Shown here: in pieces, positions 48,611-58,050 of the stretch | How positions within the stretch are numbered: position 1 is the stretch's first letter | Layout of the letters: every line of letters starts with the position of its first letter | NCBI GenBank assembly: GCA_910586255.1 | Contig: CAJUHR010000002.1 | Location: 1-64,000, forward strand | Source of the DNA: an uncultured Lachnospiraceae bacterium | GTDB lineage: Bacteria > Bacillota > Clostridia > Lachnospirales > Lachnospiraceae | Length of the DNA stretch: 64,000 nucleotides | Direction: 5' to 3' | Notes under the pieces: generated by a model | Databases searched by the model: none | The model's input: the letters and a program-made list of their open reading frames with translations, nothing else | Told to the model about the DNA's origin: nothing | Made by a program: the position numbers and the translations under genes

Positions 48611-48756
48611 TTGCAGTCAACGGCTATGATATAGTATAATAAAAAGCGTGGGCAGGACTTTTGTCCTAAATACAAGGTAACTGCCCCCTCAAGGAGGTAA
48701 AGAGTTGACAACTCTGTTTTGAGATGCCTGATCACATTAACAGGAGGTTTTAAGAG
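48611..48756 (+). promoter_or_regulatory. Promoter and structured 5' leader of the large surface protein gene
   Basis: TATAAT at 48635-48640 has only a weak -35 (TTGCAG at 48611). The leader can pair GGGCAG (48650-48655) with CTGCCC (48680-48685), with an inner GGAC-TTTT-GTCC. It then carries AAGGAGG followed by TTG-ACA-ACT-CTG-TTT-TGA, a possible six-codon leader peptide that spans the perfect palindrome AGAGTTGACAACTCT (about 48702-48716). The gene's own AGGAGG is at 48742-48747. Upstream, 48471-48610 holds nothing I can identify. Confidence 0.45.
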
Positions 48757-51696
48757 ATGGAACGCAAGAAACAAAGAAACTGGATGCTGGCAGTGATGCT
48801 AGTGATTGCGGTGACGTTTTCCAACGTGCGCCCGGTTAGTGCGGCTGAATTGCCTGATCAGACGGCTTTGGTAAAAGGTAGTGAAGCGAAGAATGAAAAG
48901 AAGGTGGATTACACAGAAATCCATGATGAGGACAAAGTGGAGATGGTAACAGAAGCTTCTACGCCTTCTAATGCTCAGAAGCCAGAAGCTGAGGAGGATC
49001 TTGAGGAAGAAGATCTCTCTGACGACTTTGAGGAAGAGGAACTTTATGACGACCTTGAAGAAGAGGACCATGACAATCTAGAGCAGGATATTAAAGAAGA
49101 AGAGAACCATGACACGATTCAAGAGGAACTTGATGAGGCTGCCAAAGATAAAACATTGGAGGATGAAAAGTCGGAGGACTTAGTATGGGTTTGGTCTGAC
49201 AAGGCGCCGGCTTTGATGGAAGCTGAAGAAGGAGAAGATTTAACAAGTCAGTTTTTTGGCTTGTCCAGGGCGTCTGGGATTTGTCCGACATATGAAGACG
49301 CTTATGAAGCAATGATTAGCATGCAAGACGAGTATTATGAAGGGATGCGTTGGACGAATTTTGAACCCTATGGGAACGGGGACGAGGCATATAAGGGAAA
49401 GTACTATCGTTTTCAAGGCGGTTCGGTAAAAGGAGCAAGTCTTGGAGTGGGCTGCGCGGCATTTGTCTTTGAGCTGAGCGATAAGGCTTTTGGCGATCTT
49501 CCTGCAAGGACTATTGACAAAGGAGGATTCCGGTATGAAGACGTGAAGGTGGGAGATATTCTTCGGGTTAATAACAGCCACTTTGTGATTATCCTTAGAG
49601 TAAGCTCTGGCGGTGTAACGGTTGCTGAGGGGAATTACAATAAGAGCGTGCATTGGGGACGGGTACTGAGTAAGTCGGAAGTTTTAAATGGGAATTTTAT
49701 TGTGACCCGTTATCCGGAAGGGTATTCGGAAGAACAGGACGCGGATGAGATTGACAAGTCCGGAAAGGAAGGCAGCTTAAGCTGGACGTTGACCAAAGGA
49801 GGAACACTGACGATTTCCGGGGAAGGCGCGATGCAGGATTATACCGAAAGTGATCGTCCGAATTGGGAGACAGGCAACATCAGTGAGGTAATCATTGAGG
49901 ACGGCGTGACAAGTATAGGCAGAAATGCTTTTTTGAAGAGTCCGGTAATGAGTGTGCAGATTTCGGAGACCGTTACGAGCATCGGAAATGCGGCGTTTAA
50001 AGAATCGAAATTGGTGGAAGTAACGGTGCCTGGAAGTGTAAAGGTAGTTGGGGATGAAGCGTTTTATAATTGCCAGGGCCTGAAGTCGGCAACGTTCCAT
50101 GAGGGTGTGCAGAGTATTGGTATAAAAGCGTTCTCGACTTGCGGAATTGCTTATCTGGACTTTCCGCCTAGTGTTACATCCGTGGGCGATGCTGCGTTTC
50201 AAGGGTGTCAAAGTTTAGTGCAGGTGCGATTTGCCAAAGGTGATCAGCAAGTATCGTTGGGACAGGGACTGTTTTCCAGGAGCTGGAAATTGTCATATGT
50301 TACGTTGCCGTTAAAGGCAGATAAAATAAGCTTGGATATGTTTGGAAGTTGTTCTGCATTATCTTATCTGTATATTCCTAGTGGAATAGAACTTGAGTTT
50401 ATTGGTTCTGGGCCGTTTTGGGGATGTGACAATTTGGAGACAATAGACTTTGGCGGAACTAATGATGAATGGGTGCAAAATAAGGGGCCGAACGCATTGA
50501 ATAATTCTGGTTTGGCGAACCAGGTGACGGTGAATTACAACGTACCTTTTGATGATCCCTTTGCAGATTCAAGTAAGCCGGGAGACGATCTTGTGACCTG
50601 TGATCATGTGGACAGCGATGGTGACGGACGTTGTGATATCTGTGACTCCGTGATGCCGACCGATCCAAGTGAGCCGGGTAAGCCGGACGATAGCCAAAAG
50701 CCGGGAGATAGCCAAAAGCCGGGAGACAGTGGAAACAATGGGGGTACGTCCGGAGGCAATACCAGCGGCAGTTCAGGCGGATCCAGCGGTTCTTTGGGAG
50801 GCGGTTCTTTAGGGGATAGTTCTTCCGGAAGCAGTTCAGGTGAAACTGTTAATAAGGCAGTTTCAACCAGCGTCACAACGAATACGGCAGGGGAGAAGAT
50901 TGAGACTGCCAAATGGCCGGACGGAACGGTAGTGGTGAAGACGATTGATGCAGCGGGAGCGATGAAGCTGGAAGTTGAATTGCCGAGGCAGACAGCAGAA
51001 GCGGCGCGGCGCCAGGATAAGGTGACGGCCTTGCCCATAGATCCCGTACAGGTAAGCAATGACATAATGAAAGCGACACCGATAACGGTTAATACGAATA
51101 AGAGGAATATCACAGACGCAACAAACCCGAATGCAACCAATACAGAGCCAGTGAAAGTATTGGTTCCGGTGACGGCTTCGGGTGCAGGCACGGTAGCGGT
51201 TCTGGTAAAGCCGGATGGTTCTACCCAGATAATAGAAGATTCTACTTTGGTTGAAGGCGGAATGGTAGTGCCGGTGTCAGACGGCGATACGGTGAAAATC
51301 GTAGATCGGAGCAAAGATTTCGCTGATGTGCCGGCAGACGCTTGGTATCAGGAAGCGGTCGATTATGTAACAGCCAGGGATTTATTCTACGGTGTGACAG
51401 AGACGGCTTTTAATCCGGCTGCATACATGACATGTGCAACGTTGGTGACTGCATTAGCAAAGCTGGATGGTTCCTATGCCGAGGGTGGAACGACCTGGTA
51501 TGAGAGCGGTATGACCTGGGCGGTGACAAGCGGAGTGATGGATGCCGGGGTGAATCCGGAGAGTACGGCGACCAGCGATCTGATTGAGATTTACGAGAAG
51601 TATTTTGATGTGACCATTGAAGACCCGTTGCCGGCAACATTAACACGAGCAGAGGCAGCCCAAATGTTATTGAACCTTAAGAGATGCAAGCCGTAA
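48757..51696 (+). CDS. Large S-layer-type surface protein: acidic stretch, CHAP/NlpC-like domain, leucine-rich repeats, SLH-like end
   Basis: A 979-residue secreted protein. In order: signal peptide (1-30, ending VSAAE); an extremely acidic region (about 60-150, EEEDLSDDFEEEELYDDLEE); a papain/CHAP-like domain with Cys near 231 (GVGCAAFVFEL), His near 274 (NNSHFVIIL) and Asn in AEGNYN. BspA-type leucine-rich repeats (about 370-600, repeated TSIGNAAF and ATFHEGVQSIG units) follow, then a DSDGDGRCDICDS calcium/cysteine motif. A Gly/Ser linker leads to SLH-like repeats (about 845-979, DFADVPADAWYQEAVDYV) that hold it on the wall. It may be a wall-remodelling or adhesion protein. It ends at a weak hairpin (51721-51744). 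Confidence 0.82.
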   Translation: MERKKQRNWMLAVMLVIAVTFSNVRPVSAAELPDQTALVKGSEAKNEKKVDYTEIHDEDKVEMVTEASTPSNAQKPEAEEDLEEEDLSDDFEEEELYDDLEEEDHDNLEQDIKEEENHDTIQEELDEAAKDKTLEDEKSEDLVWVWSDKAPALMEAEEGEDLTSQFFGLSRASGICPTYEDAYEAMISMQDEYYEGMRWTNFEPYGNGDEAYKGKYYRFQGGSVKGASLGVGCAAFVFELSDKAFGDLPARTIDKGGFRYEDVKVGDILRVNNSHFVIILRVSSGGVTVAEGNYNKSVHWGRVLSKSEVLNGNFIVTRYPEGYSEEQDADEIDKSGKEGSLSWTLTKGGTLTISGEGAMQDYTESDRPNWETGNISEVIIEDGVTSIGRNAFLKSPVMSVQISETVTSIGNAAFKESKLVEVTVPGSVKVVGDEAFYNCQGLKSATFHEGVQSIGIKAFSTCGIAYLDFPPSVTSVGDAAFQGCQSLVQVRFAKGDQQVSLGQGLFSRSWKLSYVTLPLKADKISLDMFGSCSALSYLYIPSGIELEFIGSGPFWGCDNLETIDFGGTNDEWVQNKGPNALNNSGLANQVTVNYNVPFDDPFADSSKPGDDLVTCDHVDSDGDGRCDICDSVMPTDPSEPGKPDDSQKPGDSQKPGDSGNNGGTSGGNTSGSSGGSSGSLGGGSLGDSSSGSSSGETVNKAVSTSVTTNTAGEKIETAKWPDGTVVVKTIDAAGAMKLEVELPRQTAEAARRQDKVTALPIDPVQVSNDIMKATPITVNTNKRNITDATNPNATNTEPVKVLVPVTASGAGTVAVLVKPDGSTQIIEDSTLVEGGMVVPVSDGDTVKIVDRSKDFADVPADAWYQEAVDYVTARDLFYGVTETAFNPAAYMTCATLVTALAKLDGSYAEGGTTWYESGMTWAVTSGVMDAGVNPESTATSDLIEIYEKYFDVTIEDPLPATLTRAEAAQMLLNLKRCKP

Positions 51697-51720
51697 TGCA
51701 GGTTTGCAAAGAATGAAGCG

Positions 51721-51745
51721 GCCGTCTGCTTAGATGCAGGCGGCT
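51721..51745 (+). terminator. Hairpin after the large surface protein gene
   Basis: GCCGTCTGC (51721-51729) pairs with GCAGGCGGC (51736-51744; one G-T pair) around TTAGAT. The T run is short, so termination is uncertain. Confidence 0.5.
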
Positions 51746-51795
51746 TCGGATATAAAATAGACCTATATTAACAACAGAAAGCAACAAGAGGAGCT

Positions 51796-54204
51796 ATGGG
51801 TCAAAAAGGAAAAAAGGTCATTAAAATATCTGTTCGCGGCCTGGTTGAATTTGTGCTGCGCAGTGGAAATATTGACAACCGCAGGACATCTGGTGCAGAG
51901 AAGGATGCCATGCAGGCAGGAAGCCGGATCCATCGGAAAATTCAGCGCCGGATGGGTGCGGATTACTATGCGGAAGTTTCCCTTAAACACACAACAGAAA
52001 GAGAGCAGTATCAGATCCTGGTGGAGGGCCGGGCCGATGGAGTGATAAAAAGGCCAGGGGAAACCATTATCGATGAAATCAAAGGGGTTTATATGGATCT
52101 GGAACGTATGGACAAACCGGTGGATGTTCATTTGGCTCAGGCATTTTGTTATGGATATATGTACGCAAATAATTGCGGCCTGGAAAAAATCGGGGTTCAA
52201 CTTACCTATTGCAATATAGAGACAGAAGAAATCCGAAGATTTAAAGAGGAAAGAACCTTGGCACAGCTAAGGGAATGGTTTGAGAATTTGATCCGGGAAT
52301 ATGAAAAATGGGCGGAGTATCAGTACTGTCATGAGAGCTTTCGGGATGAGGCCTTAAAAAAGCTGGAATTTCCCTATCCATACCGGGAGGGACAAAGGGA
52401 GCTGGCAGTGTCTGTATACCGGGCCTTAAGCCGGGGACGGAACCTGTTTATCCAGGCTCCCACAGGCATCGGAAAGACCCTTTCCACCGTCTATCCGGCT
52501 CTGAAAGTCATGGGGGAAGGCAAGGGGGATAAGCTGTTTTATCTGACCGCGAAAACCATCACCCGGAGGGTGGCGGAGGAGTGCTTTGGACTTCTCGCGG
52601 AGCGGGGGCTTTATTTCAGCACCGTTACCATTACGGCAAAGGAAAAGCTCTGCCCATTGGAGCGGACAGAGTGCAATCCGGATGCTTGTCCCTTTGCCAG
52701 AGGGCATTTTGACCGGGTGAACGGGGCGGTGTTTGACATTATTCACCAGGAGAGCCGGATCACCCGGGAGACCATCTTAAAATACGCGAACCTCCACCAG
52801 GTCTGCCCTTTTGAATTTTGTCTGGATATCAGCAATTGGGTGGATGGGGTGATCTGTGATTATAATTATGTGTTTGACCCGGATGCCAGGCTGAAACGGT
52901 ATTTTTCCGAGGGAGTGTCAGGAGAGTATCTTTTTTTGATTGATGAGGCACACAATCTGGTCCACCGTGGCAGGGAGATGTTTAGCGCTGTGCTGGTAAA
53001 GGAGGATTTCCTGCTGGTAAAAAAGCTTTTAAAGGGCCGTGCAGCCAGGGTGGAGAGGGAGCTGGAGCGGTGTAACCGGAGACTTCTGGAAATGAAGCGG
53101 GAGTGTGCGGGGACAGGAAAGGACAGCGGACAATCCTCCTCTTTAGCAGGAGGGAAGTATCAAATCCTTGAGGATGTCACTCTCTTTGCGGACAAGCTTA
53201 TGAGAATGTTTGGGGAGCTGGAAAGTTTTATGGAGGAGCCGGAGGAGAGGGAATTTCCGGATCGGGACGTGGTGCTGGATTTTTACTTTCAGGCGCGCCA
53301 CTTTCTCAATATGTATGAGGGGCTAGATGACCATTACCAGATTTATACACAGACAGATGAGAACGGCAGATTTTCTCTCCGTCTGTTTTGTATTGACCCG
53401 TCCAGACGCTTGTCAGAATGTCTGGATAAGGGGATTGGAGGCGTGTTCTTTTCAGCTACTCTGCTGCCTGTTCTCTACTATAAAAAGCTGCTTTCCGGCA
53501 ATCCGGAGGATTATGCGGTCTATGCCGCCTCTCCTTTTCCGAAGGAAAACAGGATGCTTTTGATTGGAAGGGATGTGAGCAGCCGTTATACCAGAAGAAA
53601 TCAGGGAGAGTACCGGAAGGTGGTGGATTATATCTGTCAGGTGGCCAAAAGCCATAAGGGCAATTATATGGTGTTTTTTCCTTCCTACCGGTATATGGAG
53701 GCAGTGGAGAGAGAACTTTTACAGTGCTATGACGGCAGCTTTACCTGGCGGATGCAGGAGGGAAGAATGACGGAGCCGGAACGGGAAGCCTTTTTAAAGG
53801 ATTTTGAGACTGGAAGGGAAAGATCCTTTGTGGGGCTCTGTGTTCTGGGGGGGATTTTTTCCGAGGGAATCGATTTGAAGGCAGAGCGGCTGGAGGGAGT
53901 GATCATTGTGGGAATCGGGCTTCCCATGGTCTGCACGGAACAGGAGATTCTCAAAGGATATTTTGATGAGCATATGGAAAACGGGTATGCTTATGCCTAC
54001 CAATATCCGGGAATGAACAAGGTAATGCAGGCGGCCGGGCGGGTGATCCGAACCGGTGAGGACCGGGGGATCATTCTGCTTTTGGACGACCGGTTTCTGA
54101 GGCCGGAGGTTCAGGGAATGTTTCCTAGAGAATGGTCGGAGTACGCCCCGGTCACCAGAAATACAGTGGCCGGGTGGCTTAAGCGGTTTTGGAACAGCCA
54201 GTGA
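51796..54204 (+). CDS. XPD/DinG-type DNA helicase with N-terminal PD-(D/E)XK nuclease domain
   Basis: An 802-residue protein. Residues 1-175 form a Cas4/RecB-like nuclease with EGRADGVI, IDEIKGVYMD (the D and E-x-K motif) and HLAQAFCYGYMYA (motif QxxxY). The SF2 helicase follows: Walker A APTGIGKT (about 221-228), an iron-sulfur cluster with cysteines in KLCPLERTECNPDACPF (about 285-302) and CPFEFC (about 337), DEAH (about 383) and a C-terminal motor with QAAGRVIRT. It would unwind 5'-3' and may process DNA ends. Similar fused helicases are widespread in Firmicutes but little studied. It faces the convergent LysR gene. Confidence 0.85.
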   Translation: MGQKGKKVIKISVRGLVEFVLRSGNIDNRRTSGAEKDAMQAGSRIHRKIQRRMGADYYAEVSLKHTTEREQYQILVEGRADGVIKRPGETIIDEIKGVYMDLERMDKPVDVHLAQAFCYGYMYANNCGLEKIGVQLTYCNIETEEIRRFKEERTLAQLREWFENLIREYEKWAEYQYCHESFRDEALKKLEFPYPYREGQRELAVSVYRALSRGRNLFIQAPTGIGKTLSTVYPALKVMGEGKGDKLFYLTAKTITRRVAEECFGLLAERGLYFSTVTITAKEKLCPLERTECNPDACPFARGHFDRVNGAVFDIIHQESRITRETILKYANLHQVCPFEFCLDISNWVDGVICDYNYVFDPDARLKRYFSEGVSGEYLFLIDEAHNLVHRGREMFSAVLVKEDFLLVKKLLKGRAARVERELERCNRRLLEMKRECAGTGKDSGQSSSLAGGKYQILEDVTLFADKLMRMFGELESFMEEPEEREFPDRDVVLDFYFQARHFLNMYEGLDDHYQIYTQTDENGRFSLRLFCIDPSRRLSECLDKGIGGVFFSATLLPVLYYKKLLSGNPEDYAVYAASPFPKENRMLLIGRDVSSRYTRRNQGEYRKVVDYICQVAKSHKGNYMVFFPSYRYMEAVERELLQCYDGSFTWRMQEGRMTEPEREAFLKDFETGRERSFVGLCVLGGIFSEGIDLKAERLEGVIIVGIGLPMVCTEQEILKGYFDEHMENGYAYAYQYPGMNKVMQAAGRVIRTGEDRGIILLLDDRFLRPEVQGMFPREWSEYAPVTRNTVAGWLKRFWNSQ

Positions 54205-54219
54205 GCGCAATGTGTATTT

Positions 54220-55095
54220 TCACAGCATGTCCATAAACTGTCTGGCGGCTTGGGACAGAGGAAGATTCTCATTGTGGGCCACCACAAGCTGGCGGGAGGG
54301 AATCGCTTCATTGAGATCCAACACAAAAAGATTGGGAATGTTTTCTGGCACGCAGTAGTCCGGAACGAAGGCGATCCCCAAACCAATCCGGGCCAGGTCA
54401 ATGAGCAGGTCATTGCTGCTTATCTCGATTTCAGGCACTAAGTCAAGGCGGTGGCGCTGGAAGAGGCTGTGAAGAAATTCGCTGGTGGTGCTTTTTCGGT
54501 CCAGCATAAGAATGGGGGAATCCTTCAATTCATTTAAGCTGATTTTTCGGCCTTTTAAGTGGCGGTATTCTTCATTGGCCACAAAAACATCATGAAATTC
54601 CCGGATCATCCGTACATTCTGGGTGTTGGACAGTCCGGAGTTGGGGTAGTTGGTAATACAAAAATCCACCTGTCCGGAATCCAAAAGCCTGGCGCAGGCG
54701 ATGGAGGTCTGGTTGGTGACCTTAATATGGACCTTGGGATATTTGCGGTGAAATTCTTTTAAATAGGGGACCAGATAGTAACGGCAGATGGTGTCGCTGG
54801 CTCCGATGCGAAGCTGGCCTCCTCCTAAGGTGTTGGCCTCTAAAAGCTGATTCTCCCCCCGGCGGATTAAGTTCATGGCCGGTTCAATGTGCTTGAGAAG
54901 AATATCTCCCTCCGGGGTAAGCTGCACCCTTTTGGTGCTTCGGATAAACAGAGACTGATTCAGCTTTTTCTCTAACACCTTGATGGACTGGCTGACGGCG
55001 GACTGAGAGATGAAAAGCTGCTTGGAGGCCTCGGAGAAGCTTAAGGTGTTGGCCACATGGTAGAATACTTTATATAATTCGTAGTTGATATCCAT
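54220..55095 (-). CDS. LysR family transcriptional regulator
   Basis: A 291-residue LysR protein with an N-terminal helix-turn-helix (1-65, SFSEASKQLFISQSAVSQSI) and an effector-binding domain (about 88-285). It resembles CysL/YtlI-type and CbbR-type regulators, but its target cannot be told. Upstream lies a hairpin-rich repeat element and the divergent clpS gene, 326 bases away. Start ATG 55095. Confidence 0.88.
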   Translation of the reverse strand: MDINYELYKVFYHVANTLSFSEASKQLFISQSAVSQSIKVLEKKLNQSLFIRSTKRVQLTPEGDILLKHIEPAMNLIRRGENQLLEANTLGGGQLRIGASDTICRYYLVPYLKEFHRKYPKVHIKVTNQTSIACARLLDSGQVDFCITNYPNSGLSNTQNVRMIREFHDVFVANEEYRHLKGRKISLNELKDSPILMLDRKSTTSEFLHSLFQRHRLDLVPEIEISSNDLLIDLARIGLGIAFVPDYCVPENIPNLFVLDLNEAIPSRQLVVAHNENLPLSQAARQFMDML

Positions 55096-55139
55096 AATGA
55101 GTACTCCTTATGAGTAATTGTTGTGTTTTAGAGAAATCG

Positions 55140-55287
55140 TTGTTACTGTTCACAGGTACCCTGTGAACGTAACAGCATATGCCCATTTGAAATCGCCTTT
55201 GGCGATGGGGCATATGCTTTGGCCCCATAACTGTACTGGCTCATGACTAATCAGCAGAGTGATTAGTCATGGTGTGAACAGTAACAA
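55140..55287. repeat. Hairpin-rich element with 15-bp terminal inverted repeats
   Basis: TTGTTACTGTTCACA (55140-55154) is repeated inverted as TGTGAACAGTAACAA (55273-55287). Inside lie three more perfect palindromes: GTTCACAGG/CCTGTGAAC (55148-55168), AGCATATGCCC/GGGCATATGCT (55174-55184 and 55208-55218, with inner ATCGCC/GGCGAT), and CATGACTAATCA/TGATTAGTCATG (55242-55253 and 55260-55271). It is about 148 bases and codes for nothing. Related pieces occur at 35146-35190 and 18373-18480. It looks like a small miniature inverted-repeat element or a folded RNA. Confidence 0.75.
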
Positions 55288-55421
55288 ACCGTTATCATTG
55301 TAGCATAGATAAAAGGGCAAATAAAGAGGAAATCATATTGTAGTTCTATTGCATTTATGGTAGAGTAAAAATTATGGTTCAGACAGATTCTTACAGGAAG
55401 CGATCAGGAGGTTTGACCAAT

Positions 55422-55718
55422 ATGGCAAAGGAAAATGTGAAGGAGCAGACAAAAAGCCGGGTGAAGCTGCCAAGGCAGTACCAGGTATTGATTTATAATG
55501 ACGACTTTACTCCCATGGATTTCGTTGTGGAGGTGCTGATGCAGATATTTGACAAGGAAGAGGCTGCGGCGGTGGCTCTGATGATGAGTGTACATACGGG
55601 AAGCTGTGCGGTGGCGGGGGTATATCCCAAGGATATTGCTCAGACCAAGGCAGCGGAGGCAGTCGGGTGGGCCAGGCAGGAGCAGTATCCTCTGAAGGTG
55701 GAGGCAGTGCCAAATTAG
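55422..55718 (+). CDS. clpS: ATP-dependent Clp protease adaptor ClpS
   Basis: A 98-residue N-recognin adaptor that delivers N-degron substrates to ClpA. The core motif YQVLIYNDDFTPMDFVVEVL (about 22-41) and the MMSVHTGSCAVAGVYPKDIA helix region (about 57-76) are intact, including the NDD substrate pocket. ATG 55422 is preceded by AGGAGG; a possible promoter TTGTAG-17-TAGAGT lies at 55338-55366. clpA follows 103 bases later. Confidence 0.93.
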   Translation: MAKENVKEQTKSRVKLPRQYQVLIYNDDFTPMDFVVEVLMQIFDKEEAAAVALMMSVHTGSCAVAGVYPKDIAQTKAAEAVGWARQEQYPLKVEAVPN

Positions 55719-55821
55719 GGCAGCGGTTCAGGAAGCATACATGATGGCCAAAATATACGGCATATTTTATTACAGAGCAGGGCGCCATATGCCGGAACAA
55801 TGAGAAGGATAGGATGAGGGA

Positions 55822-58050
55822 ATGGAATTTACCAAAAATATGCAGAGAGTGATGGAATATTCGGTGGGGCTGGCAAGAGAAGGCCATCACCGCTATTTTA
55901 TGCCGGAGCATTTGCTGTACGGGATGACCTTTGACAAGGATTTTTCCAGAGAATTTGAGGCCGGAGGAGGAGATGTGGCCAGGCTTCGCCAGGATTTGAA
56001 GGAATTTCTGGAAAAGCAGGCAGGGACAGTCCGGGGGGAGGAGGTTCGTCTGACCGCGGACACGGAAAAGATTCTTCGCATGGCGGAGGGGCAGGCTATC
56101 TCCAGCAGCAGGCGGGAGGTGAATATCAGTCATCTTTTGGCGGCTATCTTAAAGCTGGAGGATTCCTACGGGGTATATTTTCTGGCCGTGCAGGAGGTGG
56201 ACCTTATGGAGCTTTTGGGAGAGCTGTCCAGAGAGAGCCTTGGAAAGGAGCGGGAGCATGGTCAGGGGCCGGATAAAGGCGGACAGCAAGACCTTTCCGA
56301 GTCCGGCGCCCCGGCGCCCCGCTGGATGGACTATGTGGAGGATATGAATGAGACCTGCACAAAAAAGAATCCTTTGATCGGCAGGGAGGAGGAGATGGGG
56401 CGAACGATCCAGATCCTTTGCCGGAAGGACAAAAATAATGTGCTTCACATCGGGGAGCCGGGGGTGGGAAAGACTGCCCTGGCTTACGGATTGGCTGAGC
56501 GGCTAATAAAGGGGCAGGTGCCGTCCCCTCTTAAAAGCGCCAGACTGTTTGCTCTGGATCTGGGAGGACTTTTGGCCGGCACCCAGTACCGGGGAGATTT
56601 TGAAAAGCGCTTAAAGGAGATCATGAAGGGACTGGAGAAAGAGAAAAGTCCCATACTTTACTTAGATGAGATTCACAATATTGTAGGAGCCGGGGCGGTA
56701 AACGGCGGCAGTCTGGACACGGCCAATCTTTTAAAGCCTTATCTGGCAGAGGGGCATATCCGATTCATCGGGGCCACCACCTATGAGGAGTACAAGAAGC
56801 ATTTTTCCGGCAGCAAAAGCCTGGTCCGCCGTTTTCAAAATGTAGATATCAGAGAGCCGTCTAAGGAGGAGACCGTGACTATTCTTGAGGGCCTGAAAGC
56901 CGGCTATGAGAAATACCACGGTGTTCGGTATGCACCGGGCGTGTTAGAGCATGCGGTGGAGGTCAGCAGCCGTTTTATCAATGAGCGATTTCTTCCGGAT
57001 AAGGCCATTGACCTGATTGACGAGGCGGGGGCATACCGGCGGATTCATCCTCTAGAGCAGAAACGGCAGACGGTAAGCAAGGGGCTGATTGACGAGGTGC
57101 TGTCAAAGACCTGCAGCATTCCCCTTCAGACAGTGGAAAAGGGGGAAATTCAGAAGCTGGCGGTTTTGGAAAAGCATTTAAAGCAACAGATCTTCGGCCA
57201 AGACGGGGCAGTGGAGCAGGTGGCCAATGCGGTGAAATTCTCACGGGCAGGCTTAAATGAGGAGAATAAGCCCATTGCCTCCTTCCTGTTTGTGGGAGCC
57301 ACCGGAGTGGGAAAGACAGAGCTGGCAAAGGCGTTGGCCGCTGAGCTGGGAATCTCCTTTATGCGGTTTGACATGAGTGAATACGCGGAAAAGCATACGG
57401 TGGCAAAGCTTATCGGAGCGCCGGCCGGATATGTGGGTTATGAGGAGGGCGGGATCCTGACAGAGGAGATCCGCCGCCATCCCCACGGCGTCCTTTTGCT
57501 GGATGAGATTGAGAAGGCTCATCCGGATATTTTCAATGTGCTTTTGCAGGTGATGGACTATGCCACACTGACGGACAATCAGGGGAGAAAGGCAGATTTT
57601 CGCAACATTATCCTGATTATGACCTCCAATGCAGGGGCCAGGGAAATCGGAAAGGGCCAGATCGGCTTTGGAGGGGACACGAAGAATCTGGATGCCCTTG
57701 AGGAGGCAGTGAAAAGAACCTTTCAGCCGGAATTTCGCAATCGGCTGAGCCGTATTGTGCTGTTTTGCGGCATGGACGAAAAAATGGCGGAAAGGATTAC
57801 TGGAAAGAAGCTTCGGGAGCTTTCGGATAAGCTTTTGGCGCGGAAAGTAAAGCTGACCGTAACCGAGGCGGCCGCAGACCATGTGAAAAATGCGGGAATC
57901 ACAAGAGAATACGGAGCCAGGGAGATTGACCGGGTGATTTCAGCAGAGGTAAAGCCTCTTTTAGCAGAGCTTTTGCTTTTCGGGAAGCTGAGGCGGGGAG
58001 GAAAATGCGTGCTGGATGAGAAGGACGGAAAGCTGGTGGTGATAAGTTGA
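55822..58050 (+). CDS. clpA: ATP-dependent Clp protease ATP-binding subunit ClpA
   Basis: A 742-residue Hsp100 unfoldase with an N-domain (1-145) that binds ClpS, AAA+ 1 with GEPGVGKT (about 211), AAA+ 2 with GATGVGKT (about 492) and a C-terminal small domain. There is no UVR/M-domain, unlike ClpC in this window. With ClpS and ClpP it degrades N-degron and SsrA-tagged proteins. An IGF/IGL-type ClpP loop is probably IGFGG near residue 615. Its stop overlaps the recU start. Confidence 0.93.
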   Translation: MEFTKNMQRVMEYSVGLAREGHHRYFMPEHLLYGMTFDKDFSREFEAGGGDVARLRQDLKEFLEKQAGTVRGEEVRLTADTEKILRMAEGQAISSSRREVNISHLLAAILKLEDSYGVYFLAVQEVDLMELLGELSRESLGKEREHGQGPDKGGQQDLSESGAPAPRWMDYVEDMNETCTKKNPLIGREEEMGRTIQILCRKDKNNVLHIGEPGVGKTALAYGLAERLIKGQVPSPLKSARLFALDLGGLLAGTQYRGDFEKRLKEIMKGLEKEKSPILYLDEIHNIVGAGAVNGGSLDTANLLKPYLAEGHIRFIGATTYEEYKKHFSGSKSLVRRFQNVDIREPSKEETVTILEGLKAGYEKYHGVRYAPGVLEHAVEVSSRFINERFLPDKAIDLIDEAGAYRRIHPLEQKRQTVSKGLIDEVLSKTCSIPLQTVEKGEIQKLAVLEKHLKQQIFGQDGAVEQVANAVKFSRAGLNEENKPIASFLFVGATGVGKTELAKALAAELGISFMRFDMSEYAEKHTVAKLIGAPAGYVGYEEGGILTEEIRRHPHGVLLLDEIEKAHPDIFNVLLQVMDYATLTDNQGRKADFRNIILIMTSNAGAREIGKGQIGFGGDTKNLDALEEAVKRTFQPEFRNRLSRIVLFCGMDEKMAERITGKKLRELSDKLLARKVKLTVTEAAADHVKNAGITREYGAREIDRVISAEVKPLLAELLLFGKLRRGGKCVLDEKDGKLVVIS

